From assembly GCA_002862125.1 (NCBI GenBank), contig PHSP01000003.1:806001-870000 (forward strand): a DNA stretch of 64,000 nt. The letters run 5' to 3'. The stretch's first letter is position 1. Each line of letters starts with the position of its first letter. The notes under the pieces are model-generated. The model searched no databases. It saw only the letters and a list, made by a program, of their open reading frames with translations, and had not been told where the DNA came from. This document shows positions 51,570 to 60,354 of the stretch, in pieces. Origin of the DNA: Methylobacter sp. KS41 (GTDB lineage Bacteria; Pseudomonadota; Gammaproteobacteria; Methylococcales; Methylomonadaceae). A program made the translations under genes and the position numbers.

Positions 51570-53678
51570 CCCATCTTCGTGACTCCAGTCTCCCTAAGTT
51601 ATTGATTTTTGGTTACCGGCGGTTTTCATTTCGAAAAAACCCTTTAAAATCAATGCTCATTTTTCGCTCTCTCTTGTAGTGCCATCCATTTAGGTTTGCA
51701 TCTTGATTTTTTCCGGAATAGCGCCCATGCTAGAGCCATGTATATTCGAAGAACCAAAACTAAAACAGCGGATCATGGCGAAGATTCCTATACCTATCGG
51801 ATCGTTGAATCCGTGCGTGAGGGAACACAAGTCAAGCAACGTACGCTACTCAATCTAGGCAAAGACTTTGCCATTGAGCCCGCGCACTGGCCCTTGCTTG
51901 CGGCCAGAATTGAACAGCTTCTGCAAGGCTCAGCGCCGCGCCAAGACGAGTTGTTTCATTTAGAGGATGATGCCGGTCAACTTCTGGAGGCCGCCGCCGT
52001 GCGCTATAGCGACCTCATCATCGCGAAACTGGCGCAACCGGTGGCGGCAGCGACGCCCGGGCAGGATTATCATAGTGTCGGCATTAATCATATCGAAGCC
52101 CATCAAGCCCGCAGCATCGGCGGGGAAACGTTGGCGTTGCATGCGGTCATGCAGTTGCAGCTGGATCAGAAGCTTGCCGCACTGGGCTTTAACAAAATCG
52201 ATGCCGCGGCGGCATTGGGCAGCATCATAGGGCGCATGATTTCACCCGGCAGCGAACTGCAGACCCATGACTGGCTGCAAGCGCGTACCGGCCTGGGTGA
52301 ACTGCTTGATCATGACTACGGCAGCACCAGTCTGACGCGCCTGTACACCATCAGCGATAAGTTGCTCAAACACCAGTCGGCGCTGGAAACTTTTCTGGGT
52401 GCTCAGGAGCAGACCTTATTCGATTTAAACCGGAGCATCGTCTTGTACGACTTGACCAACACCTATTTTGAAGGCCAGTGCGCCCAAAACCCCAAGGCCC
52501 GGTTCGGCCGCTCCAAAGAAAAACGCCGTGATTGCCCATTGGTGACCTTAGGTCTGGTTCTGGATGGCAATGGCTTCCCGCTCAGCAGCCAGGTCTTTCC
52601 AGGCAACGCCAGCGAGCCCGCCACGTTGGCGCTGATGCTGGACGGTCTGCAGGGGAAAAATCCATTAGCCGGAGAAAAACCGGTCATTATCATGGATGCC
52701 GGCATTGCCAGCGCTGACAATCTCGCCTGGTTAAGCGCGCGCGGTTATCTTTACCTGGTGGTCAGCCGGGAACGCTACCTACAAGATCCCAGAGACCAGG
52801 ATAATGCCGTACTGGTTAGGGAAACCGGACAGAGCAAAGTCAGCGTTTACCGCACAATCGATGCAGAAACCGGGGAAACCCGGCTCTATTGCCACTCCGA
52901 TCAAAAAGCCAAAAAAGAACAGGCCATCCGCAACCGCTTCCACGTTCGTCTGGAAGAGGGGCTCGACAAGCTCCATGCCGGTTTGGACAAAAAAGGCACG
53001 ATCAAAAACTACGCGAAAATACTCGAACGCATTGGCCGGCTGCGCGAAAAAAACAGCCGCGTCGCGCAAGACTACCGCATTGAAGTCATTGCTGATGACG
53101 CGAAAAACAACGCCATCCGTATTGAATGGCAGCGTGAACCCAAAAGTGAACAAAAAGACCGGCACTGCGGAGTTTACTGCCTGAGAACCACTACTCCGGA
53201 CTGGTCGGAAGAACAATTGTGGTCAACCTATATCATGCTGACCGAGATCGAAGCCACGTTCAGAAGCTTGAAAACCGACCTCGGCTTACGTCCAGTTTTC
53301 CACCATAAAGAAGAACGCGTCACCGGACACTTGTTCATTACTTTAATGGCCTACCATCTGGTGCATACCCTGCGCTATCAACTCAAGCAGCAGGGTATCC
53401 ATTTAAGCTGGGACAGCATACGCAACATTATGTCGACCCAACAACGCCTCACGATTACCTTGCCGACAGAGGATAATAAGACCATTCACCTGCGCACAAC
53501 AACCCAAGCCGAAACACGCCAAAAACAACTATACGCAGCCTTAAGTATCAAACCTGACCTGATAGGTAAATGTAAGACGATTATTGATAAGAAAAAATAT
53601 GTAGTGCCATTTGAGATAAATTAAAATTTTAACTTATTGAAATAACAAGAAATTATCAGTAGAATTCACGAAGATGGG
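51570..53678 (+). mobile_element. IS1634-type insertion sequence, complete
   Basis: The element is bounded by perfect 13-bp terminal inverted repeats: CCCATCTTCGTGA at 51570-51582 and TCACGAAGATGGG at 53666-53678. The flanking bases are TTAT on both sides (51566-51569 and 53679-53682), consistent with a short target duplication. It is 2109 bp long and carries one transposase gene. It sits next to a truncated glycosyltransferase. Ends were found by eye; the duplication could be longer if the true tips differ by a base. Confidence 0.85.
51738..53624 (+). CDS. IS1634-family (IS4-superfamily) DDE transposase
   Basis: The protein has 628 residues from ATG 51738 (MYIRRTKTKTA), the usual beginning of IS1634-type transposases; a start 42 bases upstream is possible. 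The segments SYTYRIVESVREGTQVKQRT, VLYDLTNTYFEGQ, PVIIMDAGIASADNLAWL and TEIEATFRSLKTDLGLRPVFH give the DDE acidic residues and the C-terminal E region with YREK-like context. There is no frameshift, so the enzyme may be active. Confidence 0.93.
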   Translation: MYIRRTKTKTADHGEDSYTYRIVESVREGTQVKQRTLLNLGKDFAIEPAHWPLLAARIEQLLQGSAPRQDELFHLEDDAGQLLEAAAVRYSDLIIAKLAQPVAAATPGQDYHSVGINHIEAHQARSIGGETLALHAVMQLQLDQKLAALGFNKIDAAAALGSIIGRMISPGSELQTHDWLQARTGLGELLDHDYGSTSLTRLYTISDKLLKHQSALETFLGAQEQTLFDLNRSIVLYDLTNTYFEGQCAQNPKARFGRSKEKRRDCPLVTLGLVLDGNGFPLSSQVFPGNASEPATLALMLDGLQGKNPLAGEKPVIIMDAGIASADNLAWLSARGYLYLVVSRERYLQDPRDQDNAVLVRETGQSKVSVYRTIDAETGETRLYCHSDQKAKKEQAIRNRFHVRLEEGLDKLHAGLDKKGTIKNYAKILERIGRLREKNSRVAQDYRIEVIADDAKNNAIRIEWQREPKSEQKDRHCGVYCLRTTTPDWSEEQLWSTYIMLTEIEATFRSLKTDLGLRPVFHHKEERVTGHLFITLMAYHLVHTLRYQLKQQGIHLSWDSIRNIMSTQQRLTITLPTEDNKTIHLRTTTQAETRQKQLYAALSIKPDLIGKCKTIIDKKKYVVPFEIN

Positions 53679-53984
53679 TTATATTTGCAACGCACTTCCG
53701 GGCCTGTTACTACCCCCCCAGTCAGCTCATCAGGCACGCTTTATTGGGTTTTGACATGAAAAAACTGTTGCCAGCCTGTCGACAGCTGCAGCCTGAAAAA
53801 AATCAATTAACTAAAGCGGTTGGAAGCAGGGTGCAATGTGCGTAGGATTACATGACGCAATAAAAGGTTTCAAGGAATTGCCTTTTTGCTAGGCGGCTTG
53901 GGTTACGGTATCAGCGTGTCGCATAGTTGCGCCAGAAAAAAATAATGCTGTATGTGTATTAACAAATCTGACTTCAGCGGGTAT
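53679..53984. other. Intergenic region between the insertion sequence and the porin terminator
   Basis: These 306 bases show no gene. A hairpin with AAAAGG/CCTTTT arms lies around 53859-53887. The DNA just right of the element does not continue the glycosyltransferase frame seen on its left. Confidence 0.4.
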
Positions 53985-54013
53985 AAAAAAATGCGCCATC
54001 GGGCGCATTTTTT
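53985..54013 (-). terminator. Intrinsic terminator of the porin gene (bidirectional)
   Basis: Stem ATGCGCC/GGCGCAT with a 4-base loop is flanked by a run of A on the left and T on the right, so it can work in both directions. It lies 25 bases past the porin stop on the minus strand. Confidence 0.9.
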
Positions 54014-54038
54014 AGAAGTAATCCAGGCGGATGCCGGA

Positions 54039-55472
54039 TTAAAAGGTGATATTGAAATCGTTGGAGAATAGAAATTGAGCCGTTTTGCCGTCGGCAAAAG
54101 TACCGGCAGCGCCATTGGCTCCATCGACCCAGTCATAGCGGATGTTCGGACGCAAGTTCAGCCATTTCGTGGGTTTCCAGTTTAAACCCGCCGTGACTTC
54201 ATAATAACTGGCGGCGTTACAGGCGGCAGCCCCGCCAGGCATGGCGTAACTGTAACCTGTACCGTTGGTGGCAGCGCCTACGCGACCAGGAGAGCAGACC
54301 CGGAGACCGTTCTGATCGCGAAACCATTCAGCCCGCATGCCTATCGCCAAATTATCCTTCAGGTCATAGTACAAATGCGAGTTAATGCCATACCATTGCG
54401 CATTTACCGAGTTCGGAGTTTGCGTCGCAAAGTTGTAGACATTATCGGCAAAACCGTGGTCGTGTTGCAGGACCAAGTGGGTTTTATCAGTGATATTGTG
54501 TTTTATGACTATGCTGTACAGCGCCCAGGGACTGCTGTTTTGTTCAGAAGTTGCGCCATAGGTGCCGCTGACGTTGGCAGATGTTCCCTTGTCGTCGCTG
54601 GTCCAGGTTACGCCGGCTAATCCTCCCCAGTTACCCAGCTGATTATTCCAGCCGCCATCCCAGCCGCCGGTAGCGCTGCCGGTTGTTAAGCCTCCCATAA
54701 GAGCCCAGTTTTTATCGACGTTATAGTTACTTAAAAGCCCGGTATGCGTGAACGGTTCGCCATATTGCATGGTGTAAGCATGGGTGTAGAAAAAGTTGTC
54801 AGGAGCAGGAACTGTTTCATAACCGATCGGCGTATAAAAGTGACCCGCCTTAACATTCAGGCCATTGCCGATAGGCACATAGGACTCCAGATAGGCCTGA
54901 GGCAATGCTATGCCGTAGAAACGATTGCCTGATGTACCGTTAATATTTAGATCCCAAGTGCTTCTGGGCTTTGGTTCGGCGGTATTGACATCGAATGCCG
55001 GAACGCCGTAAGCCTGGGTAAAAATTGCATCCGTACCGTACATGAAGTCGAAACGGCCGCCGAAATCCCACTTGTCGCCTTCCGTCGCCACAGCGCGCTG
55101 CACAAACAGATTTAACTGATCCATCTGAAATTCACTTGAGCGGTCGCCGAAAGTAACCGGACCATTAAAGCCGTTTGATGGATCATTCGCATTATAGGTA
55201 ATGCCAGCGTTGGTCCAGCCGCCAACGGTAATTCCGTTATCTTTTAAAAACTTGGTTTCGTTAATATCATATTTTGTCAGTGCCGCGATAGCTCCTTTTG
55301 CGGGCTCCGGCTCGTACTGTTCAGTTTTTCCATTTAGTTCAAGTTCAGCCTCTGTTGGCTCTGCGGCTGTTTCTGATGCGGCATAGGAGTTAGACGCTCC
55401 CAAAGTAATTGATAAAAGACCGCTCGCAGCCGCGATAATCATCGGATTCTTGCGTTTTGGCATAAATTTCAT
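54039..55472 (-). CDS. Outer-membrane beta-barrel porin (BBP2/OmpL-like)
   Basis: The protein has 477 residues from ATG 55472, preceded by AAGAGGAAATAAA. An ATG 15 codons upstream lacks this spacing. A signal peptide (IIAAASGLLSITLGASNSYA) is followed by a Glu/Pro-rich linker and a long barrel with alternating aromatic strands (GGWTNAGITYNAND, FGGRFDFMYGTD, QAYLESYVPIGNGLNVKAGH). The final strand ends in Phe (FSNDFNITF), the signal for outer-membrane assembly. It fits the beta-barrel porin-2 family. It shares an intergenic region with glnA, and expression under nitrogen control is possible. Confidence 0.88.
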   Translation of the reverse strand: MKFMPKRKNPMIIAAASGLLSITLGASNSYAASETAAEPTEAELELNGKTEQYEPEPAKGAIAALTKYDINETKFLKDNGITVGGWTNAGITYNANDPSNGFNGPVTFGDRSSEFQMDQLNLFVQRAVATEGDKWDFGGRFDFMYGTDAIFTQAYGVPAFDVNTAEPKPRSTWDLNINGTSGNRFYGIALPQAYLESYVPIGNGLNVKAGHFYTPIGYETVPAPDNFFYTHAYTMQYGEPFTHTGLLSNYNVDKNWALMGGLTTGSATGGWDGGWNNQLGNWGGLAGVTWTSDDKGTSANVSGTYGATSEQNSSPWALYSIVIKHNITDKTHLVLQHDHGFADNVYNFATQTPNSVNAQWYGINSHLYYDLKDNLAIGMRAEWFRDQNGLRVCSPGRVGAATNGTGYSYAMPGGAAACNAASYYEVTAGLNWKPTKWLNLRPNIRYDWVDGANGAAGTFADGKTAQFLFSNDFNITF

Positions 55473-55638
55473 TTTATTTCCTCTTGAAAGGCGTGGATAA
55501 ATGTGCCTTTTTGTCAAATGACAACCAACACAAAGTCGGCATAAAACACTGAAAAATTAATAGCAGATAATGTGCCATCAATTTATTGCTCAATATAACA
55601 AGGGGTTGAAAGCGCTTGCTCGATCTTTTTCTTTATGA

Positions 55639-55655
55639 GCGCACTATTGTGGCGC
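55639..55655. promoter_or_regulatory. NtrC-like binding site 1
   Basis: GCGCACTATTGTGGCGC is a palindrome close to the enteric NtrC consensus (GCACTA...TGGTGC). It lies about 290 bases upstream of the glnA start, a typical enhancer distance. The assignment is by similarity. Confidence 0.5.
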
Positions 55656-55817
55656 GTTAGAGGTGGGACATTGACTTAATTATGTGCGCTTTAACCAACT
55701 TTGTTGCTTATTAACAAAATAACCAGCAACACTAATTTAACTTTCATCTAGCTGTAACTGCTCACTGTGGACGCTGGGCATTGATATGATTAAGATTCAA
55801 GCTGTTTTTTTAATGAA

Positions 55818-55834
55818 TGCACCAAAGTGGAACA
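55818..55834. promoter_or_regulatory. NtrC-like binding site 2
   Basis: TGCACCAAAGTGGAACA matches the NtrC pattern TGCACC-N5-GGTGCA in the left half and partly in the right. It lies 111 bases upstream of glnA. With site 1 it suggests nitrogen-regulated transcription. Confidence 0.5.
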
Positions 55835-55944
55835 ATTTGTTATCGTTGTTTTTTTTGTGGCTAAATCATCAAAAAAAGTGGTATCGTTACAGGGCTTGGC
55901 ATAAAACACCGATCCCATACTAACAATTTCAGGAGACAACATAG

Positions 55945-57354
55945 ATGTCTGCAAAAAAAGTACTTAAAATGATTGAAGAAAACGACGTAAAATTCGTCGA
56001 TTTCCGGTTTTGCGATACCCGCGGCAAAGAACAGCATGTCACATTCCCTGCTCATACTATTGATGAAGATACCTTTGAAGAAGGCAATATGTTTGATGGT
56101 TCTTCGGTTGCCGGCTGGAAACACATCAATGAATCAGACATGATTTTGATGCCTGATCCATCAACTGCGGTCATGGATCCATTCTTTGATGACAACACCC
56201 TGATCTTGCGCTGCGACATTATTGAGCCCAAAAACATGCAGGGTTACGAACGTGACCCGCGTTCATTGGCCAAACGCGCGGAAAAATACTTGCAATCAAC
56301 CGGCATTGCGGATACTGCATTCTTCGGTCCTGAAAATGAATTCTTCATTTTTGATGATGTCCGTTGGGGCACTGATATGAGCGGTTCATTCTATAAAGTC
56401 GATTCAGAAGAAGCAGGCTGGAACTCGGAAAAAGTCTATCCGGATGGGAATACGGGCCATCGCCCAGGCGTTAAAGGCGGTTACTTTCCCGTGCCGCCTG
56501 TCGATTCTTTTCAGGACATGCGTTCTGCGATGTGCTTGACGCTGGAAGAAATGGGCATGGTTACCGAAGTCCATCATCACGAAGTCGCAACCGCCGGTCA
56601 ATGTGAAATCGGCGTAAAATTCAATACACTGGTTAAAAAAGCGGATGAAGTGCTGGAATTGAAATACGTTATTGCCAATATTGCTCATGCTTATGGCAAA
56701 ACAGCGACCTTCATGCCTAAACCTATAGTGGGCGATAATGGAAGCGGTATGCACGTTCACCAATCATTGGCTAAAAACGGCGTTAACCTGTTCACCGGTG
56801 ATTTGTACGGCGGCTTGTCTGAAACAGCCCTGTTCTATATCGGCGGCATTATCAAGCACGCAAGAGCGCTCAATGCATTTACCAACGCCTCAACCAACAG
56901 CTACAAACGTCTGGTGCCCGGCTTTGAAGCGCCGGTAATGCTGGCTTATTCAGCGCGTAACCGTTCAGCTTCCATTCGTATTCCTTTCGTGAACAATCCT
57001 AAAGGCCGCCGTATCGAAGTGCGTTTCCCTGACTCGACAGCAAACCCATATTTGGCGTTTTCCGCGATGTTGATGGCGGGTCTGGATGGCATTCTAAACA
57101 AAATTCATCCTGGCGATGCAATGGACAAGGATTTGTACGACCTGCCAGCCGAAGAAGCTAACAACATCCCGCAAGTTTGTCACGCATTTGATCAAGCCTT
57201 GGATGCCTTAAACAATGATCGTGAATTTTTAAAACAAGGCGGTGTTTTCACTGATGATGTGATCGACGGCTACATTGCCCTGAAAATGGAAGAAGTTACC
57301 CGTATTCGCATGAGCACGCACCCGGCAGAATATGATATGTACTATAGCTTGTAA
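55945..57354 (+). CDS. glnA: Glutamine synthetase type I
   Basis: The protein has 469 residues. GlnA makes glutamine from glutamate, ammonia and ATP as a dodecamer. Signatures are [16 protein letters not shown], the N-terminal part of the metal site [49 protein letters not shown] and the adenylylation tyrosine in LYDLPAEE near residue 398. The last shows control by GlnE. Length equals the proteobacterial norm. A strong terminator follows, then the attachment region of an integrated element. Confidence 0.98.
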   Translation: MSAKKVLKMIEENDVKFVDFRFCDTRGKEQHVTFPAHTIDEDTFEEGNMFDGSSVAGWKHINESDMILMPDPSTAVMDPFFDDNTLILRCDIIEPKNMQGYERDPRSLAKRAEKYLQSTGIADTAFFGPENEFFIFDDVRWGTDMSGSFYKVDSEEAGWNSEKVYPDGNTGHRPGVKGGYFPVPPVDSFQDMRSAMCLTLEEMGMVTEVHHHEVATAGQCEIGVKFNTLVKKADEVLELKYVIANIAHAYGKTATFMPKPIVGDNGSGMHVHQSLAKNGVNLFTGDLYGGLSETALFYIGGIIKHARALNAFTNASTNSYKRLVPGFEAPVMLAYSARNRSASIRIPFVNNPKGRRIEVRFPDSTANPYLAFSAMLMAGLDGILNKIHPGDAMDKDLYDLPAEEANNIPQVCHAFDQALDALNNDREFLKQGGVFTDDVIDGYIALKMEEVTRIRMSTHPAEYDMYYSL

Positions 57355-57392
57355 TTTTTAGGGCTGTTTCATACAGTCCCACACAAGCTCAC

Positions 57393-57427
57393 AACCCCGC
57401 AAGTTTCCTGGCTTAGCGGGGTTTTTT
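57393..57427 (+). terminator. Intrinsic terminator of glnA
   Basis: Stem AACCCCGC/GCGGGGTT, with an inner AAG/CTT pairing, is followed directly by TTTT. It starts 38 bases after the glnA stop. It marks the end of the chromosomal gene before the inserted element. Confidence 0.92.
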
Positions 57428-57468
57428 ATGCCCGGACGTTCCCACGCAAAACCACTGAAACCCGTTAT

Positions 57469-57535
57469 TTTTGTCCCCTATATTGTCCCCGGCGTCGGTC
57501 TGGGGGTAGAATGCTCAAAAAAATAGGGGACAAAA
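57469..57535. repeat. Inverted and direct repeats upstream of the integrase (possible arm sites or attL)
   Basis: A perfect 13-bp inverted repeat TTTTGTCCCCTAT (57469-57481) / ATAGGGGACAAAA (57523-57535) flanks a further direct copy of TTGTCCCC (57483-57490). The right copy ends one base before the integrase ATG. Such repeats commonly serve as integrase arm-binding or autoregulatory sites, and attL may lie among them. The matching right-end site is outside the window. Confidence 0.65.
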
Positions 57536-57536
57536 C

Positions 57537-58796
57537 ATGTTAAAAGATACAGAAATCAAAAAGTTAAAGGCCACAGGGAAGGAATATCAAAAGCCTGATA
57601 CTAAGGGACTGGTTTTAGTTATACGAGCTAAGGGAAGCAAGATTTGGCGCTATGAATATCGGATAGACGGCAAAAAGGATAAATACCATTACGGTAGCTA
57701 TCCTGAAATCAGTTTAGACAATGCCCGCAAAATCCACACAGTAGCAAGACAGCTTGTCGAGTTTGGCAAACATCCATCCACGCTTCTTGATAACCCCGAA
57801 GCAAAGCAGATGGCTATTGATGGTTGCAGCATTAAAGAGATTGAAGCCAAAGCTGCGGCAACCAAAGAAGCGGAAGCAGTCAAAGCCCTAATGACTTTTG
57901 GTGATGCCGCCGAAATATACAAAACTGAATGGGTTAATACTCACTGGAAAGACCCCGATAAAGGATGGACGCCGGTAAGACTGCACCTGTTACCCAAGCT
58001 GGCAGACTTGCCCCTGGAAACAATAGATGTTTCCATGCTGAGAGAATTGATTTATGACATTCGGGAATATAAGGGCGTAGCTATTGCTCTTCTATGTCAT
58101 GGCTGGGCGGATCGGATTTTTAGTTATGCCGTGGAGCATGATTATTGCAAACAAAATCCAGCTTCATTGATTAAAGCGGCGCGTGTTGGCATTCGCAACA
58201 AAAGAACCAGATGGCTAACAACACCGGAGATTAAGCGATACTTAACCGGGCTATATCAATCCAGTGCTTATCGAGGCTATAAGCTGGCCTTGCATTTGCT
58301 CTTGATGCTGGCGCTAAGAAAGGCTGAGTTATGCGGCGCGGCGTGGAGTGAAATAAACTTTGAAAAAGGGGAAATGCTGATACCGGCGGGCAGGATGAAA
58401 ACCAAAAAAGATCATCTTGTTATGCTTCCAGCTCAGGCAATAGAAATGCTTCAAGAGCTGCAACGATTAGGCGGCGGTAGTCCTTGGGTGATGCCGATGC
58501 CTACAAACCCAAGCCAAGCAATGCGAAGTCAAAACATAGACGGCGCACACAATGCCGCGCTTATGGCTGGGGATATTATCGATTACAACATCCACGACCA
58601 CCGGCATACCGCAAGTACACATCTCAGAGAGCAAGGCCATTCGCCCGAAGTGGTAGAAACAGCGTTAAGTCATGCTATCCCTGGCATGGCGGGCACATAT
58701 TCACACGCTCAGTACAAAACCCAACGGCTTGAAATGCTGCAATCATGGGCTAACTTTCTTGATACTGTGATGACTGAAAGAACCGTGATACAATAA
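57537..58796 (+). CDS. Tyrosine recombinase, P4-type integrase
   Basis: The protein has 419 residues. An N-terminal DUF4102 arm-binding domain has KGLVLVIRAKGSKIWRYEYR and YHYGSYPEISLDNAR. A core-binding domain follows, then a C-terminal catalytic domain. Catalytic residues seen are the Arg in MLALRKAELCGAAWSEI, HDHRHTAST (His-x-x-Arg), LSHAIPG (His) and the nucleophile Tyr in GTYSHAQY. It integrates and excises the island. The start is fixed by ATG 57537, directly after the repeat arm. Confidence 0.95.
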   Translation: MLKDTEIKKLKATGKEYQKPDTKGLVLVIRAKGSKIWRYEYRIDGKKDKYHYGSYPEISLDNARKIHTVARQLVEFGKHPSTLLDNPEAKQMAIDGCSIKEIEAKAAATKEAEAVKALMTFGDAAEIYKTEWVNTHWKDPDKGWTPVRLHLLPKLADLPLETIDVSMLRELIYDIREYKGVAIALLCHGWADRIFSYAVEHDYCKQNPASLIKAARVGIRNKRTRWLTTPEIKRYLTGLYQSSAYRGYKLALHLLLMLALRKAELCGAAWSEINFEKGEMLIPAGRMKTKKDHLVMLPAQAIEMLQELQRLGGGSPWVMPMPTNPSQAMRSQNIDGAHNAALMAGDIIDYNIHDHRHTASTHLREQGHSPEVVETALSHAIPGMAGTYSHAQYKTQRLEMLQSWANFLDTVMTERTVIQ

Positions 58797-58916
58797 ACAT
58801 TCAGAAAAACAATGGCTTAAACAAAAAATCGAGGGTAATGCCCGAGCTTGAAATATAAAAGATTAGACAAGTATCATTCTATTGCCTATAATTTTTATAG
58901 GTAAAAAGGATAATTC

Positions 58917-59231
58917 ATGAAAAAGATTTTATCAATTGATATGTCGGCTAATACGGCATTGAAAATTATCAAGGGCTTGGCTATCGATTCTGCCAATGTT
59001 TTTTTAATTGACCATGCCAAGAAAAGCATGAAGAAGCGGCACATTACGCTTTCTCAAATTATCCAATGCTTATTAAAAGGCGCAATCACAGAAGGCCCAT
59101 ATCGAGACATAGGATCGGGTAATTGGCGCGTCAGGATGGAGCACTATTCTTCTGGACAGTGCATTAAGGTTGTTGCCGAATTAATGACAAATAGCAATAA
59201 CGAAAAAATAATAGTCATAACCACATTTTAG
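58917..59231 (+). CDS. DUF4258-family putative toxin
   Basis: The protein has 104 residues. The second half fits DUF4258, a compact RelE-like fold: DHAKKSMKKRHITLSQII, then the glycine turn GSGNWRVRMEH and the strand KVVAELMTNSNNEKIIVITTF. In many genomes DUF4258 genes are followed by an HTH antitoxin, as here, so an mRNA-cleaving toxin of a type II pair is likely. Its stop overlaps the AGGAGG of the next gene. This is a family-level inference; no activity has been shown. Confidence 0.7.
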   Translation: MKKILSIDMSANTALKIIKGLAIDSANVFLIDHAKKSMKKRHITLSQIIQCLLKGAITEGPYRDIGSGNWRVRMEHYSSGQCIKVVAELMTNSNNEKIIVITTF

Positions 59232-59241
59232 GAGGTTTGAA

Positions 59242-59679
59242 ATGTACCATTATCAAGAATGCGGGTTAAAAAATATTTATCTTGTCAACGGTTATCAAGA
59301 GATTGATACGCCTCATGGAAAGGCGGTTTCAATTGCGGATGTTGACGGCTTAAATCGGGTTATTGCACATAACCTTATTACATACAAGCCAAAATTGACA
59401 GGTAGTGAGTTTAGATTTTTACGTAAATTCTTGGATATGTCTCAAGCTAAGCTTGCACTACTGCTTGGCAATAATGAACAGGCCGTAGCGCTATGGGAAA
59501 AGAAGAGCAATATTCCAAGGTGGGCAAGTAATATGCTTAGAAAGTTGGTTGGTGAATATCTTGGTGAAAACAAGACACTTATGGAAATTATTGAGCGATT
59601 CAATAATTTGGATCAAGATGAATATGGAGAGTCAATGCGCCTAGAAGAACAGAATCATGAATGGAAGATTGCTGCTTAA
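59242..59679 (+). CDS. HTH antitoxin/regulator paired with DUF4258
   Basis: The protein has 145 residues. The N-terminus YQECGLKNIYLVNGYQEIDT with a single CG motif resembles MqsA-like antitoxins that have lost part of the zinc site. The C-terminal Xre-type HTH reads SEFRFLRKFLDMSQAKLALLLGN with QAVALWEKKSNIP. AGGAGG lies at the ideal distance and overlaps the upstream stop, so the two genes are coupled. It likely neutralises the DUF4258 protein and represses the pair. Confidence 0.75.
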   Translation: MYHYQECGLKNIYLVNGYQEIDTPHGKAVSIADVDGLNRVIAHNLITYKPKLTGSEFRFLRKFLDMSQAKLALLLGNNEQAVALWEKKSNIPRWASNMLRKLVGEYLGENKTLMEIIERFNNLDQDEYGESMRLEEQNHEWKIAA

Positions 59680-59794
59680 ACGAATCTTGCTAACCACATA
59701 AGCAAGACCAGTTCGGTTTTTCATGCCTCAAGATTAATACCGTTGCCTTTCATCAAAGCAAATATTCGTTGGGGCAACTGGCGAATAACCTAAT

Positions 59795-59851
59795 TTAACC
59801 GGATAGCTCGACGGAGCAACAAGCGGGACTCATCCCCCCGCTTCCGGTTAA
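59795..59851. other. Three-way-junction DNA/RNA element
   Basis: An outer perfect 9-bp stem TTAACCGGA/TCCGGTTAA (59795-59803 and 59843-59851) encloses two inner hairpins: GCTC-gacg-GAGC (59806-59817) and AAGCGGG/CCCGCTT (59821-59827 and 59837-59843). The result is a clover-like fold. It is in a non-coding stretch (59680-59967) of the island, upstream of the replication genes. It could be a small RNA, a protein-binding cruciform or part of an origin. It is not a tRNA and has no terminator tail. Confidence 0.6.
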
Positions 59852-59967
59852 TCCCTTTTAGGATGGCTTACACTTTGATGGAGTGTTGATTGATGTAAGA
59901 AATATTATCAAAATTTAAGCGTGATGATATTACCATTACTGAAGCCATAGAACAGATAGAGAAATTT

Positions 59968-60354
59968 TTGCAAGTTAAACCCAAAGGAAAACGTGGCAGA
60001 CCAGAAAAGGCAAAAGTACCTCCTAAAAAGAATGGCAGGCCACGCCGTCTTTCAACATACCAAAAGAAGATTGCAATTATGACGGCTATAGTTGCTATAG
60101 ATGTTGAAAAAATACCATTGAGCAAAATGGAACAAAGGAAGATGTTGAGTGAATTATTTTGCGTTTCAGAAAGCAAGATTGATGCAACAATAACTGAATT
60201 AAACAAACGCGCTAATAATGGCGAAGTGGACGTTTGTATGGAAACCCGCGAAGTTAGATTTTTGCCTAAACAAAAAACGAAGAAAGTCAAACTACGAAGA
60301 TTTATGTTGTCCGAATATGCCAAAGCCGATCCTAAAAAACCCCCAATAAAATAA
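59968..60354 (+). CDS. Basic hypothetical protein of the island, possible truncated start
   Basis: The open frame runs from after a stop at about 59896 to 60354. No ATG or GTG exists before TTG 59968, which gives 128 residues. The stretch before it (GAA ATA TTA..., reading ITITEAIEQIEKFLQ) is protein-like, so the N-terminus may start at a non-standard codon or have been lost. The product is very basic (KGKRGRPEKAKVPPKKNGRPRR) with a helical middle and is probably DNA-binding, reminiscent of small regulators in satellites. No family is recognised. Confidence 0.5.
   Translation: MQVKPKGKRGRPEKAKVPPKKNGRPRRLSTYQKKIAIMTAIVAIDVEKIPLSKMEQRKMLSELFCVSESKIDATITELNKRANNGEVDVCMETREVRFLPKQKTKKVKLRRFMLSEYAKADPKKPPIK

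Larger units (their letters stand above)
55473..55944. promoter_or_regulatory. Divergent control region between porin and glnA
   Basis: These 472 AT-rich bases contain two NtrC-like palindromes (listed separately). A partial TGGCAT element at 55897-55902 has a poor -12 partner, so a sigma-54 promoter is suspected but not proven. AGGAGACAAC precedes the glnA ATG. No gene is seen. Confidence 0.55.

Noticed and set aside
55897-55912. Sigma-54 promoter for glnA
   Set aside because: TGGCAT is present but the -12 half is degenerate at the right spacing, so it is mentioned only as a suspicion.
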